Of a stretch of DNA of 64,000 bases, positions 36,601 to 48,719 are shown piece after piece. The stretch lies in the NCBI GenBank assembly GCA_026686845.1, contig JAIVEN010000006.1:34580501-34644500 (forward strand), written 5' to 3'. Source of the DNA: Adenanthera pavonina. Taxonomy: Eukaryota > Streptophyta > Magnoliopsida > Fabales > Fabaceae. Numbering within the stretch: position 1 is the first letter of the stretch; each line of letters opens with the position of its first letter. Below the pieces are notes generated by a model that saw nothing but the letters and a program-made list of their open reading frames with translations, did not search any database and was not told where the DNA came from. The translations under genes were made by a program, and so were the position numbers.

Positions 36601-38999
36601 GCATTTGCAGTTACATTTTGACAATTATTAAGTGCATGTCCTGGTTTCTAAAGGCTAATATAATTTTTCTTTGATGGATTTATGGTGGTAGGAAATCATA
36701 ACTTAAATAATAAATTATATGTATTAAAAATATTGAAATAAATAAAAAATAAGTGATGGCACGCTTGTAAATTTTTAGACTCCATTGGATTACTCAAATT
36801 TGTAAATTCAGAATTTTGGTTCAAAATTTCTAATGTCTCTACCTTTTTGCTTGTATTTTTTACGGCCTTGACTATATTATTGAATTCGAAAAATTAAATA
36901 TTATATAAGTTTATCAAATAATTTAACATTAAATATATAAGAGTTATCAATGTTTAGATAAGAAAAATATCTATCTCAAATAAATTCAGTAGATTTAATA
37001 TGAATAGGTCAGAGTTCAATGTAATTTTGAAAAATTGAGAAACTTGATGAAAAATAATGCATAAAAATTGTATCTAATTTTCTAAACTTGGGGGAAAGGG
37101 TATGACCAAATATTCAGAGTTTCATCCTCTGTGTAGAATTATTCAAAGTTGATTGCACCAGAAAAAAAAATTGTTCAAAATTCAAGGAGTCAATTCAAAG
37201 AAATTATTGAAAAGAAAAATCTACACAACGATAGGGAAAAGGTCAGACATACAAGTCCATGCGAGTTTGACGAGGCTCACCACCAACTCATGTCGTACAT
37301 CCCAATGCGTTTTGTACTATTTCGTATTTTCTAGTACTATTATCATTTTTTCTGTTTTAAAATAATTATAACTTTAAAATTTTAATATAATGTTATTTTT
37401 TTATAACAATATAATGTTATTTTTATAAAAATAATTTAGGTAAAATTCAAGTATTATAATATTTTAATAATTTAAACCTTCTAATATTTAAACATTTTAA
37501 ACTTCAAGTATTAGATACTATTATACTTTATTATAATTTAAGCCTTTTAATATTTTAATAATTTTTCTAATATTAAGTATTTAATTTTAAGCAATAGTGA
37601 TTATTACTATTTTAAAAATGAATAAAATACTTATCACGGAGCCATTTATATCTCTCGCTTTTAAAAGCCAACACATGCACCACATGATTCTTGTCATCAC
37701 AAAAGTCATTGGTTGTACGACCTTAGCACGTGAACGTTTTTAACAATTCCTATCTCTCTTATTCTGACACGTCACGACGCGTATTTTTGTGGTCACCAGT
37801 GGCCAGTGCGACCCACTCAAACAGATAGAGTACTGTAATCTGTACAATAGTTGTTTTTATATATTTTTAAAATTTCGTAGATTTATTGGCACGTGTACTT
37901 ATTTATTATAATATATTTTTTTTTCTAGTATGAGAAATTTATATTTTAAAATATAGCGTATTATATAGATTATATTATGTTTTTTTATTATCTTTTTAGG
38001 ATTGTTCTTAATAAGTAAACTTATATATTATATGGTTATCAATGCATTTAATGAAAAATCTTTAATGGTTTGGTCAAATCATAAATGAATAAAGAATAAT
38101 TTCTTCAAAAACTTCACTTTTTACAATTATCAATGATTCATAGGAACTTGAAAAAAAGAATGAAGAAGAAAATGAATGCAATTTATTAATATAGGAAGTA
38201 TTATTAAATAAGGGTAATTTGAGAAATAATGAAAAAAAATTTTGGTTACTAATCATTATTTTAGTACGTGTATGGTAGTTAAAAGTATATTATAAACTGG
38301 AATAACAGAGATAGTATATCTTGGGATGCCTTCATTTATTATAATATTCATTTCTTTGGGTCCCTTTTACCTATTTTTTATTTTTTTATAACAGTTTTAA
38401 TATTAAAAATTTTAATTAAAGAAATTAATCTCAATAAATTTATATTAAATTTTAATTTTTTTAAATCATCCTCATTCAATAAAGTTTATTAATAGTACTT
38501 TTTTCTCTTTTCAAGATTAATATATTTTTTCAAGATGATAACATTTAATATATTATTAACTATTATTATAATTATTCATATTAATATTAACTGTTAACTT
38601 CAAACAAAATGACATTTTGAGTAAAAAAATTAGTAATCCAGACAATTCCAAAAGTAACATATATTAAAAACTAAATAAACATTTTATTAAAAAAATCGGA
38701 AGGAGTATTTGTTTCCTTTTAAAAGAGGAAATTATAAAAGGAATGGTCTTAAAGAGGAGGACCTAAACTTTCATTACTTTATCATGTGCATCCAAGATTC
38801 TTCCTTTTTTTTTTTTTGGGTTTAACAACAAGCAATCAGTATCTGAAATTTTTTTTAATTCCAATTAATTCGAATTGAGACCCATGAGACCCCAAATAAA
38901 ATGCAACTCTCTCAAAGGCATTTTTTACATTGAGGAACTAGAGACATCCTTTGAACAATCATAATCGCTTCTACTAGGACTAACAACTAACGTGCATTG
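33684..38999. other. Intergenic: KELP 3' UTR and AT-rich spacer
   Basis: The first several hundred bases are probably the 3' UTR of the KELP-Gag gene. At 34370-34450 there is a GATC/CCGTTC-rich patch resembling the 49.2 kb repeat. (TA)n runs occur near 35420 and 35845. A GC-richer patch at 37700-37830 has CACGTG (37727-37732) and ACACGTCACGACGCGT. No reading frame with a recognisable domain is present. The short frames near 37150-37365 and 38074-38256 look like chance. Confidence 0.5.
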
Positions 39000-40420
39000 C
39001 TCCTCTCGGTTTCTTGAGGAGGAAAAAGAAAAGCAAAGGCATTATACATTCATACATACATACTTCAGAATCATTTTACAGTTACTTCATTCTTCAATCT
39101 TGACAGTGTTATGAGTCAACTCTTCAACACTTTGTTCCCTTCTTTTCCCTCTTTTATTTTCTTTTTCTCTCTTACCACACAAGACAAACACCAAATCAGA
39201 AACGGGATCAGCTAATTGCTCAATTGAGGCCAAGGAGAGATAGAGTGAAACTCATGCGAGACTCACACTGATAGGTAAGCCCTATCTCTTAACTTCATTT
39301 CTTTTCTTATTTGAGAAATAGAGGAAATCCAAATCCATATAAAACAAGAGTTTCTAACACAAGAAAAATACAATCATGAGCATGTAACAAGAAGCGATTC
39401 TTCAAATTAAATAAATAAACATAAAATTTTATCATTCTATGGTTACTATGTAACTGACAGCACACTGTCAAAAGATAATGTGGACCATACATTACAGAAA
39501 ATATTCTGCATAATCAGCTCATAACAATATCTTCTATTTTAAACAGATGAGAAAATAAAAGATACTGACTGTTTCATATGCAGACATAAAGCTTGAAGTA
39601 AAATACCAGACTGGAGACACGAGAAGAAACTCAAAGCGAATAGTAAGAGAAGAATACCAATCTGAAATTACACTATAGAGTCTGAGAAGAGCTCCATGCA
39701 ATCTGCGTAAGTATCTGATTTTCCCAAATCAGTCATTGTAGTAAAAAGATTTATGAGCTAGTTCTCATGAAGAATCCAGGAGAAGAGAGAGAAGCAAAAG
39801 CGAGGCAAAAGCATTCTAGTCAAACCAGACCAAGTCAAAGGCAAACCGTCCAAGGAACCACGTATACCATAAAACGAGTACTCCAAAAAGTAGTCTCACA
39901 AAAAGGAAAAAAGGTGGCCTCTTAACAGTTATAAATGTCTCGCCATGGAAAAAGGATAGCTACAAAAAAATAAAAATAAAATAAAAAATAAAAAGGAAAC
40001 TTAATATTGTCAGATTCACAAAGCTAAGACCTGTGATTGCTCTCAGTGCTACAAGCAGCAGAAAATTCACTAATACTTTTGTTCTTATGCACAAAACTTG
40101 GCATCATACAAGAAGGAACACGAGAGCTTGAAACACTAGGTAGAGTTGGTTAAACTAAACAAAATAATTCAATATGCAGGAATACTTCGTATGATGAAAT
40201 GTGTATGCTATAAACAAACATAAATTTTTCTGCCCTACTTGGTCAATAGGAGCTATTATTCTACTTCTAATTTCCACTGCTTTTTCCTTTTTGGGATCCT
40301 CTGCTGAATAACAAAATTTCTGAGGAAGCTTTAAAAATGGTCCTTCTAGTCTATGTATCATCATGCCTATGGACTAAAGTTAATTGCAATTACCCCGTGC
40401 TATCCAACTGGTGACAGTGG
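39000..40420 (-). other. Probable 3' UTR and downstream flank of the bHLH gene
   Basis: This less AT-rich stretch follows the bHLH stop codon on the - strand. It has no credible coding frame. Where the transcript ends cannot be read from the sequence. Confidence 0.35.
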
Positions 40421-42247
40421 CTATAAACAGTTGGATTCTTGAGAAAATGCTGCAATCAACTTCTCCTTTGTCAGCTGCTCGGATCCTTGAGACTTGATTA
40501 CAAAGGTATAGGAGATGGTATCATATGCAGTAGAAAATTTTGACTCAACAACACTAATTTGTGCATGTTTGAATGCTTGGATAATTCTTGAAACAGGGTG
40601 AGCATTGAGAGGGCTGCTCACTCTTACGATCACCTCATCTTGGATAGCTTGAAAATTGATATCGGCAGCTTGGTAATGATTTTCTACTTTTGGATCAACC
40701 ACAGATGCAGGGACATCCCTTGAAGTGCTTCCAAATATCTCTCTCTCAGATTCCATGATCTTGAGTTTTGCTTGAAGCTCATTGATATAAGCAATGGCAT
40801 CTCCCAGCAAAGAAGCCTTATCCATCTTGGATATATTGGGGACAACAGATCGTAGAGCATAGAACCGCTGGTTCAGCTTCTCACGCCTTTGCCTCTCTGC
40901 TTCCACATGATTCAAGGGTTCTTCCCTTCCATTGGCAGGCTTTCTACCCCGTTTCCTTGGCCTCCTTTCATCGGTTGCACCCAGCTGCTCTTCCTTGCAC
41001 GAAGCTTCAACATCAGAAAGCTCTGGTTCAGCACTCATTGGTTTCACAGAAGGCCTTGAAGTGGCTCCAGAAAAATCAATTTGCATTTGCACCTGCCTTT
41101 GTGGTTGGTAGTTGCTAATCCGAAATTCTTGCCTATACCGATTAGCTATCTCTGGTGCATTGCAAGCTGAGGACCTCGAAGGATAAATCTCAGCAGGGCT
41201 CGCCTGTTTCCCACCTTGATTAGCAGCCCAACTCAAGCCATGAACACCATTTCGCACATTTGGAAAGCTAATACTATTGCCATTGGGCTGGCCTTGGCCT
41301 CCACAAGGTCTCTCCTCCATTTTCCTCACAGCAAGCTTCTCCCTAAATTGAGGGCGACCAGAGTTTCCAGAGTTCAAATCCTGCCCAAAAATCTTTGGAA
41401 CTCCCTCCACCTTATCCCCAACTGCAAAGCCATAAAAGAGACCATTTTCATCTCTCTTCTCTTTCACCACAACAGGCAATGGTGAAAGTGGCGAAACTCT
41501 AGGAATTGACAACTGCGTCGAAAACTCTGATTTTATTGCCTGCAACAATTCTAAGCTCTCTCCTACCATCCTCACAGATCCCAATTCCACCACCCCTATG
41601 TCAGTCGGGACCAAAACTATGGTCTGTATTCCAGCTGATTTTGCCAAATAAGATCTCACACAGTAATCAGAGCTAAGTGCATCAGAGAACCATACATGCT
41701 TTCTGGAAGCAAGGCACCTACCAGGCCCACCGTGGCCAGAAGGGAAGGAGAAGTACATGGAAGCCAGAAAGAACATTTCTGTATCAGTAACTCTATCTAA
41801 TCCAAAGGCATAATTGTCTTCATCTGAATCCCCAAATGTTGTGTGAAGCTTCTGAAGCACCCCTTTCCTCATCTTCTGTTGCATCTCATCTTTCTCCAAG
41901 CGAAGACTAAGAAGACCTCTAACTCCACTTTCTTCTTCTTCTTCTCCCTTGGGTTCTCTGCAACATCCATCTCCCCAACCCAGAACCCAATCCCCAGATT
42001 TCTTCGACTGCGATATTTGCCAGAAAATCGCGTAATTCCAGCTGAAATTCGATACGTTAGGACGGTCCACGAGATCCGAAAGCTTGTTCTGTAAACTTTC
42101 GTCGCTTCCGACTGCCATTAACAGATTCTCGTTCGAAACAGGGTTCGTAATCAAGTATTCGAAAGCTCGATTTCCCAGAACCGATGCAACCATGGCTTTT
42201 TCTTCATCATTCCACAACATACCTCCTAAACCCAACTCAAGCTTCAT
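40421..42247 (-). CDS. BHLH13: bHLH transcription factor, MYC_N type, bHLH13 (JAM2)-like
   Basis: This single exon encodes 608 residues. A bHLH-MYC_N domain fills about residues 40-235 (NKLSDLVDRPN, NFSWNYAIFWQ, VLGWGDGCCREP, FFLASMYFSFPSGHGGPGRC, GIQTIVLVPTDIGVVELGS). The bHLH domain spans about residues 440-495, with His447, Glu451 and Arg455 in HVEAERQRREKLNQRF, the E-box/G-box contact pattern, followed by VVPNISKMDKASLL. A C-terminal ACT-like region follows (DEVIVRVSSPLNAHPVSRII). The sequence best fits subgroup IIId (bHLH3/13/14/17), nuclear repressors that oppose MYC2 in jasmonate responses. I favour bHLH13 from memory of its N-terminal wording, and bHLH17 is the alternative. The start at 42247 was chosen because it is the first in-frame ATG; the 13 codons upstream in the same frame begin only at a TTG. 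The lack of introns is normal for this group. Confidence 0.9.
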   Translation of the reverse strand: MKLELGLGGMLWNDEEKAMVASVLGNRAFEYLITNPVSNENLLMAVGSDESLQNKLSDLVDRPNVSNFSWNYAIFWQISQSKKSGDWVLGWGDGCCREPKGEEEEESGVRGLLSLRLEKDEMQQKMRKGVLQKLHTTFGDSDEDNYAFGLDRVTDTEMFFLASMYFSFPSGHGGPGRCLASRKHVWFSDALSSDYCVRSYLAKSAGIQTIVLVPTDIGVVELGSVRMVGESLELLQAIKSEFSTQLSIPRVSPLSPLPVVVKEKRDENGLFYGFAVGDKVEGVPKIFGQDLNSGNSGRPQFREKLAVRKMEERPCGGQGQPNGNSISFPNVRNGVHGLSWAANQGGKQASPAEIYPSRSSACNAPEIANRYRQEFRISNYQPQRQVQMQIDFSGATSRPSVKPMSAEPELSDVEASCKEEQLGATDERRPRKRGRKPANGREEPLNHVEAERQRREKLNQRFYALRSVVPNISKMDKASLLGDAIAYINELQAKLKIMESEREIFGSTSRDVPASVVDPKVENHYQAADINFQAIQDEVIVRVSSPLNAHPVSRIIQAFKHAQISVVESKFSTAYDTISYTFVIKSQGSEQLTKEKLIAAFSQESNCL

Positions 42248-42292
42248 AACTAATCTCCCAAACAAAATCACCAAAAAAAAAATCACAAACTT

Positions 42293-42334
42293 TCAACCCT
42301 TATCAAATCTCAACTCATCAAAGAAATTTTTCAT
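42293..42334 (-). promoter_or_regulatory. Upstream ORF in the bHLH leader, 13 codons
   Basis: An ATG at 42334 opens MKNFFDELRFDKG and stops at 42293, 45 bp before the main start codon. It is one of three short upstream ORFs, if the leader is unspliced here. Confidence 0.45.
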
Positions 42335-42356
42335 CAGCCTCCAAAATTAAATACAA

Positions 42357-42380
42357 CTATATCCACAAATAACAAATCAT
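42357..42380 (-). promoter_or_regulatory. Upstream ORF in the bHLH leader, 7 codons
   Basis: An ATG at 42380 opens MICYLWI and stops at 42357. It is the second upstream ORF in the same leader. Confidence 0.4.
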
Positions 42381-42543
42381 CGTGAAATTTTGCCCAACGC
42401 CTCTAATTTCAGTTTCAGATCTTACAAGCTTCACTCTCGGTTAAAAAAAATAGGGAAAAAAAATAAAGCAAGCAATCCGAAAAAGAAACCCGAACAACGA
42501 TTCAAACCAACCGGGCAAAAGGCGAAGACGGGGCTATGTCAGG

Positions 42544-42588
42544 TCAAGAGAACAAAGCGAGCACCAAAGTCCGACGAGAAACAGACAT
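42544..42588 (-). promoter_or_regulatory. Upstream ORF in the bHLH leader, 14 codons
   Basis: An ATG at 42588 opens MSVSRRTLVLALFS and stops at 42544. It lies in the GC-richer leader part, about 340 nt before the main start. Confidence 0.45.
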
Positions 42589-42659
42589 TCGAAGAAAGTT
42601 CGAGAGTTCAAAGGAAGAAAAAGGGGCGTCTCCGAATCAGGTGTTTCGAATGAAAATGG

Positions 42660-42840
42660 AAGAAAAAGGCTTTCGCCTAGTTGATGCAGTGTGAAGAAGG
42701 GCAGTGTGTGAAAATAGAAGGCAGGGAGAGAGGAGAGAGTTTTGAGAGAGAAATGAAACGAACCATACGGCTTACTCTCTCTCTCTAATTTCTAACTGCA
42801 AACAACAAACCATGGTTAGGTTAATTTCTAACTAGAGTAA
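42660..42840 (-). promoter_or_regulatory. Probable transcription start region of the bHLH gene
   Basis: On the - strand this holds pyrimidine-rich tracts (TTTCTCTCTCAAAACTCTCT) typical of plant leaders near the cap site. Just upstream is a (GA)n run whose complement is the (CT)n at about 42773-42786. There is no clear TATA box. AT-rich promoter sequence continues to about 43080. Confidence 0.4.
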
Positions 42841-43080
42841 TGTTTGGAAGTTGAGAGGCAGTCGGCATTTGGCAACGATTGTGTTGGCTATATCACATTT
42901 TGTTACCATATAAAAAACACCTGAAATATTTTAATTATGCCTCGTGCACTCACATGTTGATTGGAGATGACACTCTGTACAAAATTGATGTTTAGAAAAA
43001 ATTTAAAAGAAAAAAACCCTAACAAAGACTAATCTTCTATCCATCTCACCATAATAACCGGAGTTGGATAAGGTTAATGG

Positions 43081-44018
43081 GATAATAAAATTTTATCATC
43101 AAATATTTAATTGATTAAATTAATATAATCACTTACCAGTTAAATTAAGTGTCTAATAATAAGGTTTATTAATTTTAATAACTTTTCAAATAGGCTTAGC
43201 ATTAAGGGATTACAGTATCTATTAGTCAGCTTAATTTGAGTTGGTTTATTTTTTTATTTATTTTTTTCTGCAAAGTTGGCACTATTATTTTAATATACAA
43301 TAAGAAAGATGACAAGGATAGCCTTTTATTTATTTTAAAAAGTGTTATTTATATTTATATTTTAACTTTTTTTTATTTTTAATTAGGTGATGTGAATCTT
43401 TGATCCTCGCTCGGGAAGTTACCCCGAAATAGCTTTTATAAATCTGGCCCAAGAAAAAAAGCTTTTATAAAATAATCAATTAATCGGTGACAAGCAAAGT
43501 ATTCCTCGCAGTTATGTGTGAATTTCCAACGTGAATGCAACACATTGAACACATGGATTGACAATGCATTATTGCATTTACGAGTTAAAATTATTATTCT
43601 GTAAATATAAATAATTAAATATAGTCCAATAAATTCTATATTTTGTTTTTCTGATTTCAGCACGATTCATAGCTTTCGTCTTATGTATTTAACTTTTTTG
43701 GTTACTCGGGAATGGATTAAAGATGTGCAGGGGGTGCTCATATCTAAATCTGAACCATCCATGACAAAACTGGAGAGTCAAAAATTTATTCCATTGTATT
43801 TTAATATTTTAATATTGTATATTTTAACATGTGCAAAAATGTAAAATAAATATAATCTTCAGACAGTTGCTTTTTTTACAAATAATGTTTTATCTTTAAA
43901 AAATAAAGAAACAGAAATTATAAATCTAGATCATCTACAATTCATATCTCATCTCAAGGATAGGCAATGAGCACTGAATATAAATGGTAATAAAAAATGA
44001 TACTATATATTTAAGAAA
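43081..44018. other. AT-rich spacer, no gene seen
   Basis: I found no recognisable coding frame, TIR or RNA structure here. A 75-codon - strand frame (43436-43663) has no domain. Confidence 0.45.
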
Positions 44019-44282
44019 TACTCCTCTAATTTATATTATAAGATGTTTTGAAAAGTTTTTTTTATTCATAATATAATATGTTATATATTGATTTATCTTC
44101 TTTATTTATCATTCATTTAATAAGTAATAACTAGTTTTATAACTTGTATTAAAATAATATAAAGAAGTAAAATAAATAGGAAAAAAAAGAAATTTTTGAC
44201 TTTTTTTTTAAGTTTAAAAATGTGATAAAAATTTTTGAGAACATGTAAAAAGAAAATTATATATTATGAACAAGAGGAAGTA
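44019..44282. mobile_element. MITE, Stowaway-like, about 264 bp
   Basis: The left end TACTCCTCTAATTTATATTA is mirrored by the right end, whose reverse complement starts TACTTCCTCTTGTTCATAAT. The interior is AT-rich and non-coding. The TA at both borders fits a TA target duplication. Confidence 0.6.
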
Positions 44283-44800
44283 TATTATTTGAAGAGATTT
44301 CAATGAGATCTAATTAATGTGCATATTATTAACAGAATTTGATTTATGTTGAACATTTCAATTTTAAAACATAATTAATGAGAAAAAAAAAAGTAAATTT
44401 AAAGTTTAGGTTCTGATGGAATTGATTATGTGTGAGGCAGGTGTATCTTTTTATCACATGCGGTGTTAGATGTAAATAAGTGGGAGGACGGTGAAAGAAA
44501 GATGATTCATAACAAGAAGAAAGCAAAAGTAGGATGGATTTGACCACCTGGTTTTGTTGGTGGGTTGCAAAACTGGAAACCTTAATCAATCCTAAATACT
44601 GTATTAATTCTTAATTAAAAGCAAACCTAATCACGCCCTATCTTTATCTTCATCATTATTTTATCCTTCCAGGTGTCCCCTAAGGGACATCACCACAATG
44701 AAAGCTAAATCATGTTCTACCCATTTTTTTTTTTAAAAAGGTACTCGCATGATCATATAATATATGTATATATGTAGTACACGTCATGATAATAACATAA

Positions 44801-45068
44801 TACTCTCTGCGGTTGGTATAAATTGTCACTCTAAGATTTTAAAGTTTTTTCATAATATTTATTATTTTATAATTTCAGTGAAGTATTTATTACAAGTTTT
44901 ACTATTTTATCATTCATTAATAGTAAATAGATCATTTAAGGTAGTATTTAAATTAAGATTATTTTGATAAAATATTATTAAATTTTATAATATTTTAGAT
45001 TATTTAATAACTTTCTTGATCTATATAAAAAATTTTAAAATAACAATTTTTATGAATCCAAGGAAGTA
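44801..45068. mobile_element. MITE, Stowaway-like, about 268 bp (family 1, copy 1)
   Basis: The left end TACTCTCTGCGGTTGGTATA pairs with a right end whose reverse complement starts TACTTCCTTGGATTCATAAA. The interior shares AAATATTATTAAATTTTATA and related phrases with copies at 47154 and about 47930. Confidence 0.65.
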
Positions 45069-45901
45069 ATATTTTAATATTTGTATCACTAACTTATTTT
45101 TTTCTTTCAAAATATTCCAAAACGACTTTGAAATTTCAAAAAGGTTGAATTTTTTTAGGTGTTTGCTATGAATATCTTTGTATTACTATTGAAATACTGA
45201 TTTAAAACTTTTTATTTTATTTTATTCATTTTTCATGTGTTAATTTATTAAACATTAATGCATAATTATATATTATAAAATTTTAAACTTAACAGTATGT
45301 CAGGATTGCATCATTCCTGTTTGGAGTATCCATATTTATAGTACATCATAAAAGTTAAACAAAAAAAGAGAGAAACAGGGGGGGAGAAAAAAAGATTCCT
45401 GGAAACCAAACATGTTTTGATGTGTTTGAGGTTTGACGCTTTGTTTAGGAGATAAAAAAGCAGAGATGCTTCAGCTTAAATGGATGAGCATCATTTAATA
45501 AAGACATGATTTGGCCTAGCTAATTGGAGTGTAACCTAAGTCAAATCAAATTCTCAAAGTGTTTCGTAATCCTTACCATAAATTTTTTAAAGATTTTTTT
45601 CTTATCAGATTTTATGAAAAATGATATGTAAAAATACCACAATAAAACAATGTTTTTAAAGAACATAATTTGGTGTGTGAGTGTGTGTATATATATATAT
45701 AATATGATATGAAGCATAAACTCGTTGATAGAATGGTTTTTCAATCAGTATTTTATCTATTTTAAATTTGTTTTCTAGTGATATTGACCAAAATCAATTC
45801 TTTCTAGTAACACATAATAATTATAATTTATAACAAGTTGCCCAGATAAGTAATATAAATTATAAATAGTATATGTCCTATTTATCAAATTTTATATATT
45901 A
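45069..45901. other. AT-rich spacer between MITEs
   Basis: I see no gene. A TG/TA microsatellite lies at about 45672-45701. Confidence 0.45.
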
Positions 45902-46120
45902 TATTCCCTCCCTTCTACTTGATTTGTAGTTTTAGAGTCTTAATTTTATTTCAAATTTATTTTAGACTTTTAATACATTATTAATATGTATTTTTCTAAA
46001 TATACCCTTCTTTTATTTAGTTTGATGTAAATTATATTAAATAAGGGTATTTTAACATAATTAAAAATATTTTTATCTGTATGAAATAACCATAAACAAT
46101 AGAACAAATGGGATTGAGTA
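45902..46120. mobile_element. MITE, about 219 bp
   Basis: The left end TATTCCCTCCCTTCTACTTG pairs with a right end whose reverse complement starts TACTCAATCCCATTTGTTCT. The inverted repeats are imperfect. There is no coding content. Confidence 0.5.
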
Positions 46121-46259
46121 TAAGAAATCACTTAATTTGGTTCTTTTTTTGGCCCGCACTTTATTTATTTAGATTAAAAAAATACATATGCACAAAAAAT
46201 ATGTTTTTAACGGTAAAATTAAAATTCAAAAAGGCTATATGGGATAGGATTGGAAGAAG

Positions 46260-46620
46260 TATGTAAATTTGGGCGTAGATATCATCGCCATTAAAAAATC
46301 GTAACGTGCGGCATTTCGTTTAACGCAAGCACGCGCTACGACGCGTGAAGGGAGGGGAAAAAGCAGATCGACGAATGGAGGGCCAGCTCGAGGGTGGGTC
46401 ACGCATTATGGGCGGCTCACATCATTACTCTCTCCGAAAATGAACACGTTTTAGCACAGCACATGTCCTATTGCCACGCGTCGCCGTTTCGACCATCTTA
46501 AGCGATCATGAGAGAGTGATGATAAGTTGTTGAGGGATAGCGTCACGTGATGTTCACGTGGACCGCGGTCCGAGAGGCGAGCAGCCAGCACGTGAAGCGC
46601 ATTGTTCCTTCTCTTTTTCT
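46260..46620. promoter_or_regulatory. GC-rich island with three CACGTG G-boxes and several CGCG motifs
   Basis: Within AT-rich DNA this stretch is CpG-rich. CACGTG occurs at 46544-46549, 46555-46560 and 46589-46594, three copies in 51 bp. ACGCGT and GACGCG motifs lie at about 46339 and 46478, and CCGCGG at 46563-46568. G-boxes are binding sites for bHLH and bZIP factors, and CGCG boxes for CAMTA factors. No gene starts nearby in either direction, so its target is unknown. Confidence 0.45.
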
Positions 46621-47153
46621 TTAGCTTTTTTTCAAAATGAAACCAATAGAAAAAAGAAATTTAGTGCCCCTTTGGTTTCATATTTTGATGTAACCATGGT
46701 TGAAAACTAATCATGGTTTTTAAAAAAATGTGTTTATCCAAAGACAAATAAAACACAAACTAATTTTTTAAAGAATGAAAAATGGGTTAAACTGTGATTT
46801 TGAAAAGGGAAAAAGTTACTTTTCCTTTAACAAAATGTGAGTTTTAAAAAAGAGAAATAAATTTACTCTATATTATACATCTAAAAGTACTTTTAACCCC
46901 TATTGTTTAAATAGATTTTTTGTTAAACTTACTTTTACAAAAAAATATCCAAACATAATAACTTTCAATAAACTTATTTTATCTAAATTTTATTTTTACA
47001 AACTTTATTTATGCACTTGGTTGGCAACGTGTCCGGCGTGTCTACCTGGTTTCAGAGACAAATAATCGCCACGTCACCCAGAGTTCATGGTGGGACTTTG
47101 GTATATATTTTTAATAAGGATAAAATATAAATACAAAAAAAATTAAGAAAAAA
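46621..47153. other. Spacer, no gene seen
   Basis: The sequence opens with AGTGCCCCTTTGGTTTCATA, a phrase typical of one end of hAT-like MITEs, but I could not fix the other end. Confidence 0.35.
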
Positions 47154-47415
47154 ACTCCCTTCCATTTCTAAAAAATTGTGTCTTTAGTGTTTTAAAGATT
47201 TATGGCAGTAATTATCATTTTAAAATGAAATATTAATTATGTATTTTATAATTTTATTTTTCATTAATATCAAATATACTTATTTAAGAGAGTATTTAAA
47301 TTAATGATATTTTAATAAAATATTATCAAAATTTATAATATTTTACATCATTTAATGATTTTTTTTATTTATATAAGAATCCTAAAATGGCAGTTTTTAT
47401 TAATCAGAGGGAGTA
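47154..47415. mobile_element. MITE, Stowaway-like, about 262 bp (family 1, copy 2)
   Basis: It begins ACTCCCTTCCATTTCTAAAA and ends TTATTAATCAGAGGGAGTA. The interior aligns with the 44801-45068 element (AATAAAATATTATCAAAATT, then a CTAAAATGGCAGTTTTTAT end). Confidence 0.6.
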
Positions 47416-47919
47416 GAATGATAATCAGTTGGATCATCAATATATAATATGCAATGAAAATGCCACCATGCATTACATAGAGTTTAAAATGTGTGATATT
47501 ATTAATTTATAATAAATAGTTTAGTTTCTTATAAATTTTTATATATATAATCTTAATATATATATATATATATACATTGATTCATAAGAAGTCATGATAT
47601 TCACAGATAATGCAACTTACTTTACCCTTTATTTGATTTCAGAGATTTAGAGGGAAGGAAAAATTATCATTCTATTTTTTTTAAAATCAAACAAAGGGAG
47701 GGGAGTATTTTCCCTCCTATCCCCTTTTCTTTTTCTTGTCTAAAGATTGGAGGAAAAATATTCCTTTTCTTTATTTGGTTAGAGAAAAAAATAGGATTAA
47801 AAAGTTTTTTACCTTCCCCTCCCCTCTCCTCCAAATACCTCGAATCAAACGGAGGGTTATACACTTGTTGTAGTCCAATATATTTGCAATTGGCATGCAT
47901 TCTCTCTTATCTATAAAAA

Positions 47920-48150
47920 ATATTATTTTAGGACCTTTTTTATAAAAATCAAGAAAATCGTGTAAAATTTAATAATATTTTACTAAAATATTATTAATTT
48001 AAATTTATTTCATATATACCAAAATAGAACTAAGAGTATAGATGAGGGGTCAAATAATAAAAATTATAATTAATATTGTAAAATGACAAATATTATGAAA
48101 AATTTTAAAAACATTAAAATGATAGTTTTTTTATAAATCAGAAGAAATAT
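47920..48150. mobile_element. MITE fragment (family 1, copy 3)
   Basis: AT-rich blocks recall the 44801 and 47154 elements, including AATAATATTTTACTAAAATA in the reverse sense and a right end TTTTATAAATCAGAAGAAAT. The left end is lost or diverged. The neighbouring 47640-47850 is a purine/pyrimidine-rich stretch (CCCTCC/GGAGGG) of unclear nature. Confidence 0.4.
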
Positions 48151-48719
48151 ATATATATATATATGTATGGATATATACATTGATTATATATGTGTGTGTG
48201 TGAAAATGATAAAAAATTATAAATTTACTTGATTCAAACCACTTTTATTATATAGAGTATAAATGATATAGCATTACGGAAATATTTAACAATTTTTTCA
48301 TTATTTATGATTTTCATGTTTAAGTTTTTTTCTTCGATTTTTAGAATTAGATGTAATTTTTTTTTTATATTTTGGTATTAAATTTTTAAATAAAATATAA
48401 TAAACATATATTTAAAAACTAATCTTTTCCACCATCGCTTTACTTTTTCTTTTTTTAAAGTACACGTCACAGAATATTAGTTAGGATGCTTCTAATATGC
48501 AAGTAAAGTATAACTATACTCAACACATTCTAAATTATCTATTTGTATTTTTATTAAAATATTTGATATTTCATATTTGACATTTAAAATTATCATTAAT
48601 TTTGCTTTCTTGTCTCATACATCAACTCGATGAATAGGAAATACGAAGAATTGATGGGCTTACGAGGTAATAGCAAAATATTAAAAATCAGACTAGTCAT
48701 TGAATCGGATGAGACAATA
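48151..48719. other. AT-rich spacer, no gene seen
   Basis: The content is (TA)n and (TG)n runs near 48150-48201 and otherwise AT-rich sequence without domains. Confidence 0.45.

Noticed and set aside
42248..42286. 13-codon extension of the bHLH frame
   Set aside because: It opens at a TTG and has no ATG; it is leader sequence.
42390..42653. Lys-rich 87-codon frame on the + strand
   Set aside because: It is antisense to the bHLH leader, with no domain.
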